NCBI GenBank assembly: GCA_017396225.1
Contig: JAFQMP010000026.1
Coordinates: forward strand, 1 to 55,340
Source of the DNA: Clostridia bacterium
Lineage (GTDB): Bacteria > Bacillota > Clostridia > Oscillospirales > CAG-272
Length of the DNA stretch: 55,340 nucleotides
Reading direction: 5' to 3'
This document shows, in pieces, positions 8,389 through 16,621 of this stretch (the stretch's first letter is position 1; each line of letters begins with the position of its first letter). The position numbers and the translations under genes were made by a program. The notes below the pieces were generated by a model, which was not told the DNA's origin, did not search any database, and saw only the letters and a list, made by a program, of their open reading frames with translations.

Positions 8389-9180
8389 TCAAACGTAACG
8401 GTCAGCCACCAGACGGCAGCGTCCCTTTTTGGTACGCTCGGAAACCGAGCGCAGAATAAACTTGCCATAGCCGCGTACGCTCACTGTGGCACCTGCCGCA
8501 AGCTCCCTGTCATAATGGAAAAACGGCTCATAATCAACCTCCACGCGCCCCTCAGCAAACAGCGCCTGCGCGCGCTCACGCGAAAGGCTCAGGAGGGCTG
8601 CCACCACGGCATCTGCACGCGGTGAGGCAACGGTATCGGTCACCTGTGCAAAACGTCTGCCACCGTCGAAATCATCGGGCAGCTCCGTGCGTGTCACACG
8701 CACTGCATCTTGCGCCGCCCGCGTGAGATTTTCCGCCAAAAACGTTGCCATAACCTCATCGGTCAACAGCACTGCACTATGTGCATCAAGCAGCAAAATA
8801 TCACCGATTGCATCGCGGTCAATGCCAAGCGAGAGCACCGCACCGAGATAGTCACGGTGGGTAAGCTCCCTGTATCCGCTGCCCTGTATCCGCAGGGGGA
8901 CAAGCGCAGGAGCAAGCTCCTCGGCAAGCACCGCCTCGCGCGCATCGGGCGCAAGCTCGGCAAGATAATCGGGCAGAAAAGCCATGCGCCGTCGCTCGGC
9001 ATTTGCATAGCCACCGACAAGATGACAGGATTCGCGTGCAAAGCCAAGTTCTCTTGTAAGCAGCAGCTGCTCACGCGGCGTGAGAAAGGCAGTGTAGGTT
9101 ACGCTCCCGCGCGCTGCACGTGTCAGCAGCTCGCGTGCGTGCGCAACAAGGTGCGCGTCCTCTTTTGAGAGCACGCTCAT
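8389..9180 (-). CDS. ylmH: YlmH-type S4-domain RNA-binding protein
   Basis: 263 residues. The ATG at 9180 overlaps the yggT stop (ATGA), which fixes the start; longer frames only read yggT. The N-terminal two thirds match the YlmH domain (GGYANAERRRMAFLP, PLRIQGSGYRELTHRDYLGAVLSLGI, shown here in parts: LTHRDYLGAVLSLG). The C-terminal S4 domain (about residues 180-245) binds structured RNA. In Bacillus and Streptococcus YlmH is a ribosome-rescue/RNA-binding factor encoded between yggT (ylmG) and divIVA-ileS. Here divIVA is missing and ileS follows directly. Confidence 0.9.
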   Translation of the reverse strand: MSVLSKEDAHLVAHARELLTRAARGSVTYTAFLTPREQLLLTRELGFARESCHLVGGYANAERRRMAFLPDYLAELAPDAREAVLAEELAPALVPLRIQGSGYRELTHRDYLGAVLSLGIDRDAIGDILLLDAHSAVLLTDEVMATFLAENLTRAAQDAVRVTRTELPDDFDGGRRFAQVTDTVASPRADAVVAALLSLSRERAQALFAEGRVEVDYEPFFHYDRELAAGATVSVRGYGKFILRSVSERTKKGRCRLVADRYV

Positions 9181-9452
9181 CACAAAAGCAAAAATGAGCT
9201 GACCAGGCTCACCGTGATAAACCCAAAGAAGAAGGGCATATCCAGGGGCATATTCCGAAACCAACCCAGGCGGTCAAACAGGGCGCGGAAGGGCAGAATA
9301 ATCGGCTCGGTCACCATTGTCACGAGCAGCAGAAAGGGATTATCCTCACGCAGGGGGAACCAGGAAAGTATGGCACGCACCAAAAAACAAAGCTGCACGA
9401 TTGATAAAAGCGCGCGCACCGTACCCACAAGAAGGGTAAGAAACAGGCTCAT
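9180..9452 (-). CDS. YggT family small membrane protein (YlmG)
   Basis: 90 residues with two hydrophobic segments (about 5-30 and 66-88) joined by the conserved loop LSWFPLREDNPF...TEPIILPFR, typical of YggT/YlmG (CCB3-related). The role is unclear; it is linked by synteny to cell division and to membrane-protein or osmotic homeostasis. AAAGGAG lies 7 nt before the ATG; the gene sits between sepF and ylmH as in most Bacillota. Confidence 0.9.
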   Translation of the reverse strand: MSLFLTLLVGTVRALLSIVQLCFLVRAILSWFPLREDNPFLLLVTMVTEPIILPFRALFDRLGWFRNMPLDMPFFFGFITVSLVSSFLLL

Positions 9453-9489
9453 GCCGAACTCCTTTCAAAAATATCGGGAGTGGTGTGAC

Positions 9490-9915
9490 TTAGTATTCCT
9501 CGTCACCGCGCTCCTCACCGGTTACCTCGCCCGCACGGGGAGAAAGCACCAGCGTAGTCTTGGTCAAGCGGCGGAATTCACCGTCAAGCACCTCAAGCGC
9601 ACCGAGCAAAAAGTCAATCAGGCGCATGGCAGCAGGGCGCTCAAGCTCCTCTATGTTCATCACAACGGTGTAGCCGTTCATCAGGTATCCTGCGATTGCG
9701 GGACCGTCATCGTAATTGCGGGGCGTCACCAGCTTGATATGATTACCGGTGGCTGCACTCTGCGAGGAACGCTTGGGTGCAGGGGGTGCAAGAGGCGCAT
9801 CGTCAATATCCTCCACAACGCCCTCAGCCTCTTCCTCATCGCCACGGTAAAAGCCGCTGTCGTAATCCTCGTAGCTTTCGTAATCGCTTCTCTTTCTTGC
9901 AAATGGATTTTTCAT
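9490..9915 (-). CDS. sepF: SepF cell-division protein
   Basis: 141 residues. SepF bundles FtsZ filaments and tethers them to the membrane. A disordered acidic N-terminal region (YESYEDYDSG...) precedes the SepF core starting near residue 60 (IKLVTPRNYDDGPAIAGYL...VVMNIEELERPAAMRLIDFL...LDGEFRRL), which forms the ring-making dimer. The usual N-terminal amphipathic helix is poor: the first residues are MKNPFARKR, then acidic. Position next to yggT and PLPBP matches the dcw-distal division cluster. Confidence 0.93.
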   Translation of the reverse strand: MKNPFARKRSDYESYEDYDSGFYRGDEEEAEGVVEDIDDAPLAPPAPKRSSQSAATGNHIKLVTPRNYDDGPAIAGYLMNGYTVVMNIEELERPAAMRLIDFLLGALEVLDGEFRRLTKTTLVLSPRAGEVTGEERGDEEY

Positions 9916-9945
9916 AAGAACCTCCGTCTATGTCTTTGTGTCATA

Positions 9946-10632
9946 TTATTTCAGGAACAAGCGTCTGCCGACACGTACGGCGTGCGCGCCCTCGGCAATT
10001 GCCGCCATAAAGCTTTCCGACATACCCATCGAAAGCTGCGGCTTACCGGAAAGGCCCAACGCTTGCCAGATTTCATCGGCCAATCTGCGTGTTTCAGCAA
10101 AATATTTGTGATAATCATCGGGGTTTTCGCAGTGCGGTGCCATTGTCATAAGACCGACAAGGGAGATACCGGGCAAGTCCACAATCTCGCGGCAAAGTGC
10201 AGCTGCGTCCTCGGGGAGCAGACCGCTTTTTGCCTCTTCCCTGCCGCTGTTCACCTCAACATACACATCAATCGTACGTCCCGCAGCCACTGCACGGCGG
10301 CTGATTTCAGCAGCAAGCGCCGAACTGTCCACCGAATGAATGGCAGCAACCTTATCCACGATATATTTCACCTTGTTACGCTGCAGCGTACCGATGAAAT
10401 GCACCTGCGCACCATGCGCCCTGATAATATCCCAATGTGCCAGCAGCTGCTGCACGCGATTTTCGCCGACCTCGGCAACGCCAAGGGAAAGTAACGCCTC
10501 CAGCTCTTCATCGGTAGCGTACTTGACAGCAGCAATCAATCTTGTCTGTCCCTCTCTGCCTGCGGCAACCTCAGCCTCAGCAAGCTCTGCGCGAACAGCG
10601 GCAAGATTTTTCTCAATATAAGTCATACTCAT
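9946..10632 (-). CDS. YggS-family PLP homeostasis protein (PLPBP)
   Basis: 228 residues, single-domain TIM barrel of the alanine-racemase-like fold III. The PLP-binding lysine is in LIAAVKYA (Lys37). Other hallmarks are GENRVQQL, HFIGTLQRNKVK, VNSGREEAKSG and the C-terminal LSMGMSESFMAAIAEGA...VRVG phosphate loop. PLPBP proteins bind PLP without known catalysis and buffer the pool of free PLP. The ATG overlaps the upstream stop as ATGA; a second ATG two codons later is possible. Directly upstream of sepF, as in many Gram-positive bacteria. Confidence 0.93.
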   Translation of the reverse strand: MSMTYIEKNLAAVRAELAEAEVAAGREGQTRLIAAVKYATDEELEALLSLGVAEVGENRVQQLLAHWDIIRAHGAQVHFIGTLQRNKVKYIVDKVAAIHSVDSSALAAEISRRAVAAGRTIDVYVEVNSGREEAKSGLLPEDAAALCREIVDLPGISLVGLMTMAPHCENPDDYHKYFAETRRLADEIWQALGLSGKPQLSMGMSESFMAAIAEGAHAVRVGRRLFLK

Positions 10633-11834
10633 AACACCTTGCCCTCATACACACGGCGCTTGGTAACGAGAATACGCTCACCCACCTGCAAGCTGCCCTC
10701 ACCCGCATCAATTGCTGCCAGACAGTAGCCGTTTTCCAGGCAAACAGGCACCACGGTGCGCCAAGCGGCGCGTCCCTCTGCGTACACATAAACACCGTAG
10801 CCGCCGTCCGCTTCAGTCAATGCCGACATCGGCACCCAAAGGCCTGAACGCTCCCCATAAACAAGAGAAACGGGCTGCCGTCTTTCAAAATTCGCAGGCG
10901 GCAGGCCCTCACCCGCCAGAACAAGCAGGCAATTTCCCTCCGCATCGGGCGCGCTGACCCGCACAAGCGTCATCATACGCACGTCACCCACCGCAGTAAA
11001 GGAAATCTCGTAGGTCACACCCACAGTAAAGCACGCCGCCTGAGATGCCGTCACAGGCAGTACCAAGCGCCACGCATGAAAAGAAACTATGCTGCCAATC
11101 AGCGCATCGGTGCTCTGAGGTGAGGCAAGCATTGCCGCAAGGCCCGCCACCGTCAAATCATCAACCGCGGCGACCTTCATATTCTCCTCAAAGCCGTCTG
11201 TTGCTCTGCGGAAGATACCGGGTGCTGCAGCCGTGACGGTATCACTGGCATCGCGGTCATTTTTGATTAACTCCTCAAATTCGGCACGCAACGCAGCAAT
11301 CTCCGCCGCACGTGCCTCCGCGCTCTCGGTCTGCGCAGCAAACAGCGCCAGCGCATCGGAAAGGGCAGCTATCTCATCAGGCGTTCCCTGCGTCCTGCCC
11401 TGAGAAATATTTTGCATCAGCGCGGTATACGCTGCGTGATAATCGGGGGGCGCCGTGGTATTGTCAAGCGCTTGCAGTCGCTCGATTTCCAGGGCAATCT
11501 CCTTCGCGCGCTCCCGCGTGCCTGCGCCCGCGCCGTCCGCATAGACAACAGCCAGCGTTTCACCCTGCGCAACAGACGCACCGTCCGAAACGCGATAATC
11601 AATCGGCCCGCGGTCAATGCTTTCTACGAGATGTGCATCATAGAAAAGATACCCCGCCGCATCGAAAGAAAGCGGCACGGATTTCGGGGAAGCCTCCTCG
11701 TATTGCAGCGCATCAGCAGTACGGGAAAATTCCGCTGCCAGAATACCGACGAGCAACGCCGTCAACAGCAAAACAGCCACAAACTGCAGCGCCAGCTGCC
11801 ATTTGCTCGGCGCGTTTTTTCTTCTGCTTGCCAC
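10629..11834 (-). CDS. HlyD/membrane-fusion-like protein of the sepF cluster
   Basis: 401 residues. One N-terminal membrane helix (about residues 13-34) anchors an extracytoplasmic protein. Its centre is a barrel-sandwich-like region broken by a long alpha-helical hairpin (Ala/Glu-rich, about 105-200), as in HlyD/MacA periplasmic adaptor proteins, and the C-terminal half is beta-rich (VGVTYEISFTAVGDV; VSLVYGERSGLWVPMSAL). No ABC or RND partner is next to it. In Clostridia such proteins are often found just ahead of PLPBP-sepF, so a cell-wall or division role is a reasonable inference, unproven. It is read from a promoter at the 3' end of miaA. Confidence 0.7.
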   Translation of the reverse strand: MASRRKNAPSKWQLALQFVAVLLLTALLVGILAAEFSRTADALQYEEASPKSVPLSFDAAGYLFYDAHLVESIDRGPIDYRVSDGASVAQGETLAVVYADGAGAGTRERAKEIALEIERLQALDNTTAPPDYHAAYTALMQNISQGRTQGTPDEIAALSDALALFAAQTESAEARAAEIAALRAEFEELIKNDRDASDTVTAAAPGIFRRATDGFEENMKVAAVDDLTVAGLAAMLASPQSTDALIGSIVSFHAWRLVLPVTASQAACFTVGVTYEISFTAVGDVRMMTLVRVSAPDAEGNCLLVLAGEGLPPANFERRQPVSLVYGERSGLWVPMSALTEADGGYGVYVYAEGRAAWRTVVPVCLENGYCLAAIDAGEGSLQVGERILVTKRRVYEGKVL

Positions 11835-11883
11835 GGCGTCCTCCTTTCACGCACGCTTATCACACGCGCGTAATATATAAAAT

Positions 11884-11923
11884 AAATCCGCGATGATATA
11901 TTATACCATACTATCGCGGATTT
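11884..11923 (-). promoter_or_regulatory. Hairpin at miaA 3' end with an embedded extended -10 element
   Basis: A perfect 11-bp inverted repeat (11884-11894 with 11913-11923) begins in the last codons of miaA. Its loop holds TGGTATAAT on the minus strand (TATAAT at 11900-11905), an extended -10 box that would start a transcript for the HlyD-like gene. There is no good -35, and only a T-poor tract follows the hairpin, so it is a weak terminator at best. Confidence 0.5.
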
Positions 11924-12864
11924 GAAATGATTTCAAGTGCATTGTTTACAATTTCTTCAAAATTTCGCAGTTTTCCGTCCCGATCCATCACCAACGGTGT
12001 GACATACGCCTTCGCTGAAAACCAGGTAATCTGCCGCTTGGCATAACGACGTGTTGCCTGTTTCAGGCTCTCGGTCGCCTCGGAAAGTGTGCAATCTCCC
12101 GCCAAATAAGGGAGCAATTCTTTATAACCAATAGCTGCTGCCGCCGTGTGGGAAATCTGAAACACGCCGCGCGCCGCAAGCATCTCGGTTTCCGCAAGCA
12201 GACCCTCGGCAAGCATTGCGTCCACACGCTCCTCAATGCGGCGATAAAGCAGCTCTCTGTCCGTGTAAGTCAGGTAAATCACGGTTGCATCATAACGCAT
12301 TGGCTGCTCGCGAGAGCGCCTGTCCCACTCGGTTTTTGTCACGCCTGTCAGCTCATACATTTCAAGGGCACGTATCACGCGGCGCAGATTGCCCGCAGGT
12401 ATCGCCGCCGCCGCATCGGAGTCCACTGCCGCAAGCCTGTCGTGAAGATGCTGTGCGCCGTAAGCCTCGGCCTCGGCAGCCAACCTTTCACGCAGCGCCG
12501 CGTCCCCACCGGGAGATTCGGGCATGCCGCGCAAGAACGCATCAAGATAAAGGCCTGTTCCGCCACAGAAAATCGGCAAGCGTCCGCGCGCGAGAATCTC
12601 CTGCACGGCAGTCTCTGCAGCCACCTGATAATCCACAGCAGAAAAATCCGCCTCAGGCTCTGCCACATCTAACAGATGATAGGGCACGCGGGCGCGATCA
12701 GCCACAGTCGGCTTCGCGGTGCCGATATCCATGTCACGGTAAATCTGCATGGAATCGCAGGAAACAATCTCGCCGTCAAGGCGCAATGCAAGTGCCTCGG
12801 CAAGTGCCGATTTTCCACTTGCTGTCGGGCCTACAACTGCAATAATTTTTGGCTTTTTTTTCAC
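11911..12864 (-). CDS. miaA: tRNA dimethylallyltransferase
   Basis: 317 residues. MiaA adds dimethylallyl from DMAPP to N6 of A37 in tRNAs reading UNN codons. The P-loop VGPTASGKS (residues 11-19), DSMQIYRDMDIGTAKPT and FCGGTGLYLDA are diagnostic. The start is a GTG at 12864 preceded by GGAGGGG; no ATG fits. The stop codon lies in a hairpin that also holds the next promoter. Upstream lie a small membrane protein and queA, another tRNA-modification gene. Confidence 0.95.
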   Translation of the reverse strand: MKKKPKIIAVVGPTASGKSALAEALALRLDGEIVSCDSMQIYRDMDIGTAKPTVADRARVPYHLLDVAEPEADFSAVDYQVAAETAVQEILARGRLPIFCGGTGLYLDAFLRGMPESPGGDAALRERLAAEAEAYGAQHLHDRLAAVDSDAAAAIPAGNLRRVIRALEMYELTGVTKTEWDRRSREQPMRYDATVIYLTYTDRELLYRRIEERVDAMLAEGLLAETEMLAARGVFQISHTAAAAIGYKELLPYLAGDCTLSEATESLKQATRRYAKRQITWFSAKAYVTPLVMDRDGKLRNFEEIVNNALEIISNPR

Positions 12865-12928
12865 CCGTATCCCCTCCTTTTCAAAAATTTATTTTGCCGC
12901 CGCATCTGTTGCGGCGGCAAACCAATGA

Positions 12929-13147
12929 TTACAGGCTCGCGAAATACGGCAAGCCGATATTGATGTAGTCGTGCAAAATGCTGTGGTCGGAAAAGATGAA
13001 CCAGACAATAAGCACAATCACCACAACGGTAATCAAAAACTTTGCCAGCTTACCAAGCAAGCGCAGGGCAAGATAGCACGCCAGCACCGCAACCAGCACG
13101 GCAAGTGCAGCGGTGGCAATATCGGTAAAAAATTCTACATTCAGCAT
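12929..13147 (-). CDS. Small hydrophobic membrane protein
   Basis: 72 residues with two adjacent membrane segments (about 9-33 and 36-52) separated by a Leu/Lys turn. GGAGG lies 5 nt before the ATG, and codon use matches the neighbours, so it is very likely expressed. I do not recognise a named family; two-helix proteins of this size are common and often poorly conserved. It sits between queA (with an intervening decayed region) and miaA on the same strand. Function unknown. Confidence 0.6.
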   Translation of the reverse strand: MLNVEFFTDIATAALAVLVAVLACYLALRLLGKLAKFLITVVVIVLIVWFIFSDHSILHDYINIGLPYFASL

Positions 13148-13183
13148 TTTTCCTCCTATCCGTAAAACACCTGCGAAACGCCC

Positions 13184-13282
13184 TTATCCTTCAGCAATCC
13201 GCTTTGCCGCACGTGCCATACGGTCAATGTATTCCTCATATTTTATCTTTTTGTAAACCTCGATATATCCGTCATAGCTTCC
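13184..13282 (-). pseudogene. 3' fragment of an unidentified gene
   Basis: A 32-codon stretch with natural-looking composition (opening GSYDGYIEVYKKIKYEEY, ending RIAEG then TAA) is preceded at once by an in-frame TAG at the edge of the duplicated/repeat region. It looks like the surviving C-terminus of a gene whose front was lost when the repeat region formed. Family not recognised; it may also be chance. Confidence 0.35.
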
Positions 13283-13306
13283 CTACGTCAAGCCGCTTTC
13301 AAGGAG

Positions 13307-13349
13307 CAACGCAGTATTGCGGAATTTATACAATCAGCATCGCGTCGCC
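13307..13349 (-). repeat. Duplicated queA tail, copy A
   Basis: 43 bp identical, apart from one base, to 13457-13499. It holds the last codons and stop of queA plus 19 bp beyond, at an offset of exactly 150 bp. This copy is outside any gene. Confidence 0.85.
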
Positions 13350-13377
13350 GAAGCTAATGCTATACGCTGATTAGGAG

Positions 13378-13477
13378 AAATTTCGCAAGACAAGGCGTAA
13401 GGGCGCGAATGAGATGAAGCCGTAGTTGCCTACGGCGATTTGAATGAGTCGCCCGACAACGCAGTATTGCGGAATTT
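13378..13477. repeat. ~100-bp imperfect palindromic element abutting the queA stop
   Basis: The ends AAATTTCGCAA (13378-13388) and TTGCGGAATTT (13467-13477) pair. The core GAAGCCGTAG / CTACGGCGATT pairs around a TTGC loop near 13427, and arms between them pair imperfectly. The shape is that of a REP/MITE-like intergenic repeat. It carries no coding capacity, and its outer arm overlaps the queA stop codon. Confidence 0.65.
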
Positions 13478-13499
13478 ATACAATCAGCATCGCATCGCC
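13457..13499 (-). repeat. Duplicated queA tail, copy B (genuine queA 3' end)
   Basis: Partner of the repeat at 13307-13349; spans the last seven codons and the stop of queA. Confidence 0.85.
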
Positions 13500-14555
13500 A
13501 AAGGAGAAAAACCGATATTTCTGCGCAACAGCAACTTTATACGCATCAAGCACGTGTGCGCGGTCGTAAAATGCGGACACCAGCATCACCAGGGTGCTCT
13601 CGGGCAGGTGGAAGTTCGTAATCAACGCGTCCACTGCCTTGAATTTGTATCCGGGGTAGATAAAAATGCCTGTATCCCCCGACACGGGGTGCACAATCCC
13701 CTGCTCATCAGTGACACTTTCCAGAGTGCGGCAGGAGGTTGTTCCGACGGCAATCACGCGTCCGCCGGCGGCGCGGCGCGCATTGATGAGGTCAGCACTT
13801 TCCTTTGATACCGATATGTATTCGGTGTGCATCACGTGCTCGTCAAGGCGGTCCACCTTCACAGGGCGGAAGGTGCCGAGACCCACGTGCAGCATCACAG
13901 GCGCAATCGCCACACCCTTTTCGCGCACACGGTCAAGCAGCTTCTCGGTAAAATGCAGCCCCGCGGTGGGTGCTGCGGCAGAGCCCTCCTCACGGGCATA
14001 AACAGTCTGATAACGGCTCTGGTCGGCGAGGCGCTCGGTGATATAGGGCGGCAGCGGCATCGTGCCGATGCGGTGCAGAATATCATAGATATTTGCATAC
14101 CGTTCGCGGTCATATTCAAATCGAATGAGGCGGTTGCCCTCGGCAACAATATCAGTCACCGTGCCCTTAAGCTCTCCTTCGCCAAAGACGAGGCGCGCGC
14201 CAAGCCTTGCGCGCTTACCGGGCTTTACCAGCACCTCCCAGGTATCAAGTGCGCGCTGACGGAGCAAAAGCAGCTCAATCGCAGCCTCAGGTCTGCCCTC
14301 AGCATGGCCGTAGATACGTGCGGGAATAACCTTGGAATCGTTAATGACAAGGACATCACCCTCACGAAGGTAATCAATGATATCATAAAAATGCTTGTGT
14401 GTCACCGTGTGTGCCGCGCGGTCAAGCACCATCAGGCGCGAGGCATCGCGTTCTGCCATCGGGTGCTGCGCAATCAGCTCCTCAGGCAAATCATAATAGA
14501 AATCCGCCGTCACAAGCTCGGTTTTCGGTTTTTGGTTTACGATGATTTCGGACAT
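13476..14555 (-). CDS. queA: S-adenosylmethionine:tRNA ribosyltransferase-isomerase
   Basis: 359 residues. QueA transfers and isomerises the ribosyl group of SAM onto preQ1-tRNA to form epoxyqueuosine at position 34. The conserved blocks are FYYDLPEELIAQHP, RDASRLMVLDR, GDVLVINDSKVIPARIYG, SAAAPTAGLHFTEKLL, HVGLGTFRPV and TNFHLPESTLVMLVSAF. The length is normal for the family. No tgt follows; instead the 3' end runs into a palindromic repeat and a duplicated copy of its own tail. AAAGGAATGT precedes the ATG. Confidence 0.96.
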   Translation of the reverse strand: MSEIIVNQKPKTELVTADFYYDLPEELIAQHPMAERDASRLMVLDRAAHTVTHKHFYDIIDYLREGDVLVINDSKVIPARIYGHAEGRPEAAIELLLLRQRALDTWEVLVKPGKRARLGARLVFGEGELKGTVTDIVAEGNRLIRFEYDRERYANIYDILHRIGTMPLPPYITERLADQSRYQTVYAREEGSAAAPTAGLHFTEKLLDRVREKGVAIAPVMLHVGLGTFRPVKVDRLDEHVMHTEYISVSKESADLINARRAAGGRVIAVGTTSCRTLESVTDEQGIVHPVSGDTGIFIYPGYKFKAVDALITNFHLPESTLVMLVSAFYDRAHVLDAYKVAVAQKYRFFSFGDAMLIV

Positions 14556-14597
14556 AACATTCCTTTCAGAAAAGAAAAGATAATTTTCAAAAAAGCA

Positions 14598-14626
14598 TTG
14601 ACAAGTATCATTTCTTATGCTAATAT
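14598..14626 (+). promoter_or_regulatory. Sigma-A promoter of the dapAB leader
   Basis: TTGACA (14598-14603), 17-nt spacer, TAATAT (14621-14626), placing the start about 30-35 nt ahead of the lysine riboswitch. Confidence 0.8.
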
Positions 14627-14665
14627 GTTCCTAAGACCAAACCGGTCGGAAAAACATAATATAAT

Positions 14666-14828
14666 GATAGAGGCGCACATTGTGACCTCGCAAAAGCAAG
14701 GCAACCGCTGCCGTTTGAGCTTTTGTGGGAGCGCAGCGTGCCGAAGTGAGCGCGCGGCGGTCGGGTGCTTGCTGGTCTGCACGGTTCAGAGCTGTGGGAC
14801 TGTCGTCAGTATTGATGGAGAGCTATCT
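14666..14828 (+). promoter_or_regulatory. Lysine riboswitch (L box)
   Basis: The outer helix pairs GATAGAGG (14666-14673) with the closing GGAGAGCTATCT (14817-14828). Inside are the characteristic L-box blocks GCCGAAGTGAGC, TTGCTGGTCTGCAC and GGGACTGTCGTCA. It lies in the leader of dapA, the first committed lysine-pathway gene, and is followed by a terminator at 14876, so lysine should switch dapA-dapB off by attenuation. Confidence 0.92.
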
Positions 14829-14875
14829 GTATATGTGCGGTAAGACGCCCTTACCTTATTATAGTACAAATACAG

Positions 14876-14897
14876 CTGGTTTTCAACCAGTTTTTTT
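14876..14897 (+). terminator. Riboswitch-controlled attenuator terminator
   Basis: Short CTGGTT/AACCAG stem (14876-14881 with 14885-14890) followed by seven T's, between the lysine riboswitch and dapA. Confidence 0.8.
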
Positions 14898-14950
14898 ATT
14901 TTTCTTGTGTTTTTCCGCGTTGCCGACAGAGTCGGAGAAAGGAACATACT

Positions 14951-15844
14951 ATGAGCAAACTGAAACCGAGCATCTTTGAGGGGGCTGCAACCGCGATTAT
15001 CACGCCCTTCAAAAACGGCGCAATGGATTTTGAGGCGATGGGCCGCCACATCGACCTGCAGATTGCAGGTGGCATTGATGCACTTGTCATCGCGGGCACT
15101 ACGGGTGAGGCATCTACCCTCTCCCACGAGGAGCACTGCGAGCTTTTGTCCTTTGCGGCAGAGCACGTGGCGGGGCGCGTGCCGATTATTGCGGGCACGG
15201 GCAGTAATGATACCGCCTACGGCATTGAGCTTTCGCGCTACGCCTGTGATGTTGGCTACGACGCACTTCTCATCGTCACCCCCTATTACAACAAGGCTAC
15301 CCCCAAGGGTCTTATTCGCAATTTCCTTGCAACCGCAGATGCAACCAATAAGCCGATTATCCTCTACAATGTTCCCTCTCGTACGGGTGTGAATATTCCG
15401 ATTTCGGTTTACCGTGAGCTTGCCAAGCACGAGCGCATTGTCGCCGTCAAGGAGGCATCGGGCAACATCTCCGCCATCGCGCAGCTCTTTGCCGAGTGTG
15501 GCGACGCCTTTGACATTTACTCGGGCAACGACGACCAGATTGTCCCCATTATGTCGATGGGCGGCAAGGGTGTCATTTCGGTCGTTTCCAACATACTGCC
15601 CCAAGAAACGCACGACCTCTGTGCAGCATGCCTTGCGGGCGACTTCAAGAAGGGCACCGAGATGCAGCTCCACTATCTGAAGCTCATCAACGCCCTCTTC
15701 TGCGAGGTCAACCCCGTTCCCGTCAAGACAGCAACTGAGCTTATGGGCATTTCGAATGGCGAGCTCCGCCTGCCCCTTTGCGAAATGGAGCCCGAAAACC
15801 GCGAAAAGCTGGCCCGCATCATGAAGGAATACGGCTTGATTTAA
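14951..15844 (+). CDS. dapA: 4-hydroxy-tetrahydrodipicolinate synthase
   Basis: 297 residues, TIM-barrel class I aldolase that condenses pyruvate with aspartate semialdehyde. The Schiff-base lysine is in VAVKEASGN (Lys167); GTTGEASTLSHEE and VTPYYNK (catalytic Tyr) are intact, as is the YNVPSRTGVN block. GAGAAAGGA lies 7 nt before the ATG. It is the first gene behind the lysine riboswitch and is followed 21 nt later by dapB, so the two consecutive steps of the pathway are co-transcribed. Confidence 0.97.
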   Translation: MSKLKPSIFEGAATAIITPFKNGAMDFEAMGRHIDLQIAGGIDALVIAGTTGEASTLSHEEHCELLSFAAEHVAGRVPIIAGTGSNDTAYGIELSRYACDVGYDALLIVTPYYNKATPKGLIRNFLATADATNKPIILYNVPSRTGVNIPISVYRELAKHERIVAVKEASGNISAIAQLFAECGDAFDIYSGNDDQIVPIMSMGGKGVISVVSNILPQETHDLCAACLAGDFKKGTEMQLHYLKLINALFCEVNPVPVKTATELMGISNGELRLPLCEMEPENREKLARIMKEYGLI

Positions 15845-15865
15845 CCCCCGAAAGGAAGTTCCAAA

Positions 15866-16621
15866 ATGCTGAATATTATGCTTTGCGGCTGTGGAGGCCG
15901 CATGGGCGCCGCAGTAGCGGCTGCTGCAGCAGCTGCGGGCGACCGCATTGTGGCGGGTGTTGACATCAACCCCGCCGCCTCCAACCCTTATCCTGTTTTT
16001 GCCACCCCCGATGAATTTAATGGCAAAGCAGATGTCATCATCGATTTCTCGCACCATTCTGCGTTGTATGTGCTCCTGTCCTACGCGGAGCGCACTGCCA
16101 CCCCCATTGTTGTCTGCACAACGGGTCACTCTGAGGAGGAGCTGGCCCTGATGAAGGAAACTGCCACCCGTGTGCCTGTTTTTTTCTCCCGCAATATGTC
16201 GCTTGGCATCAATCTCTTAATGGCGCTCTGCCGCCGTGCTGCCGCCACACTGGGTGCCGACTTTGACGTGGAAATTATCGAAAAGCATCACAACAAAAAG
16301 CTTGACGCACCGAGCGGCACCGCCCTGATGCTGGCAGATGCCGTTGCCGAGGTCGACAAGGACGCGCACCCCTACGTATTTGAGCGCGCCAGCGAGCGTC
16401 GCGCACGTGCGCGCGGGGAGATTGGCATTTCTGCCGTACGCGGCGGCACCATTGTTGGCGAGCACGAGGTTTTATTCTGCGGCAAGGACGAGGTCATTAC
16501 CCTGGCGCACAGCGCTACCTCGCGCGAGGTATTTGCCACCGGTGCCATGCGCGCTGCCCACTTTATGGTCGGGCGTGCTGCAGGATTTTACAATATGGAC
16601 GACGTTATCAATTCCCTCTGA
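15866..16621 (+). CDS. dapB: 4-hydroxy-tetrahydrodipicolinate reductase
   Basis: 251 residues. The N-terminal Rossmann loop is GCGGRMGAAV; the substrate-binding signature EIIEKHHNKKLDAPSGTAL holds the catalytic His pair and Lys. It reduces the DapA product with NAD(P)H. The C-terminus MVGRAAGFYNMDDV is typical. Gene order riboswitch-dapA-dapB-terminator makes a compact two-gene lysine/meso-DAP operon; the rest of the pathway is not in the window. Confidence 0.97.
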   Translation: MLNIMLCGCGGRMGAAVAAAAAAAGDRIVAGVDINPAASNPYPVFATPDEFNGKADVIIDFSHHSALYVLLSYAERTATPIVVCTTGHSEEELALMKETATRVPVFFSRNMSLGINLLMALCRRAAATLGADFDVEIIEKHHNKKLDAPSGTALMLADAVAEVDKDAHPYVFERASERRARARGEIGISAVRGGTIVGEHEVLFCGKDEVITLAHSATSREVFATGAMRAAHFMVGRAAGFYNMDDVINSL

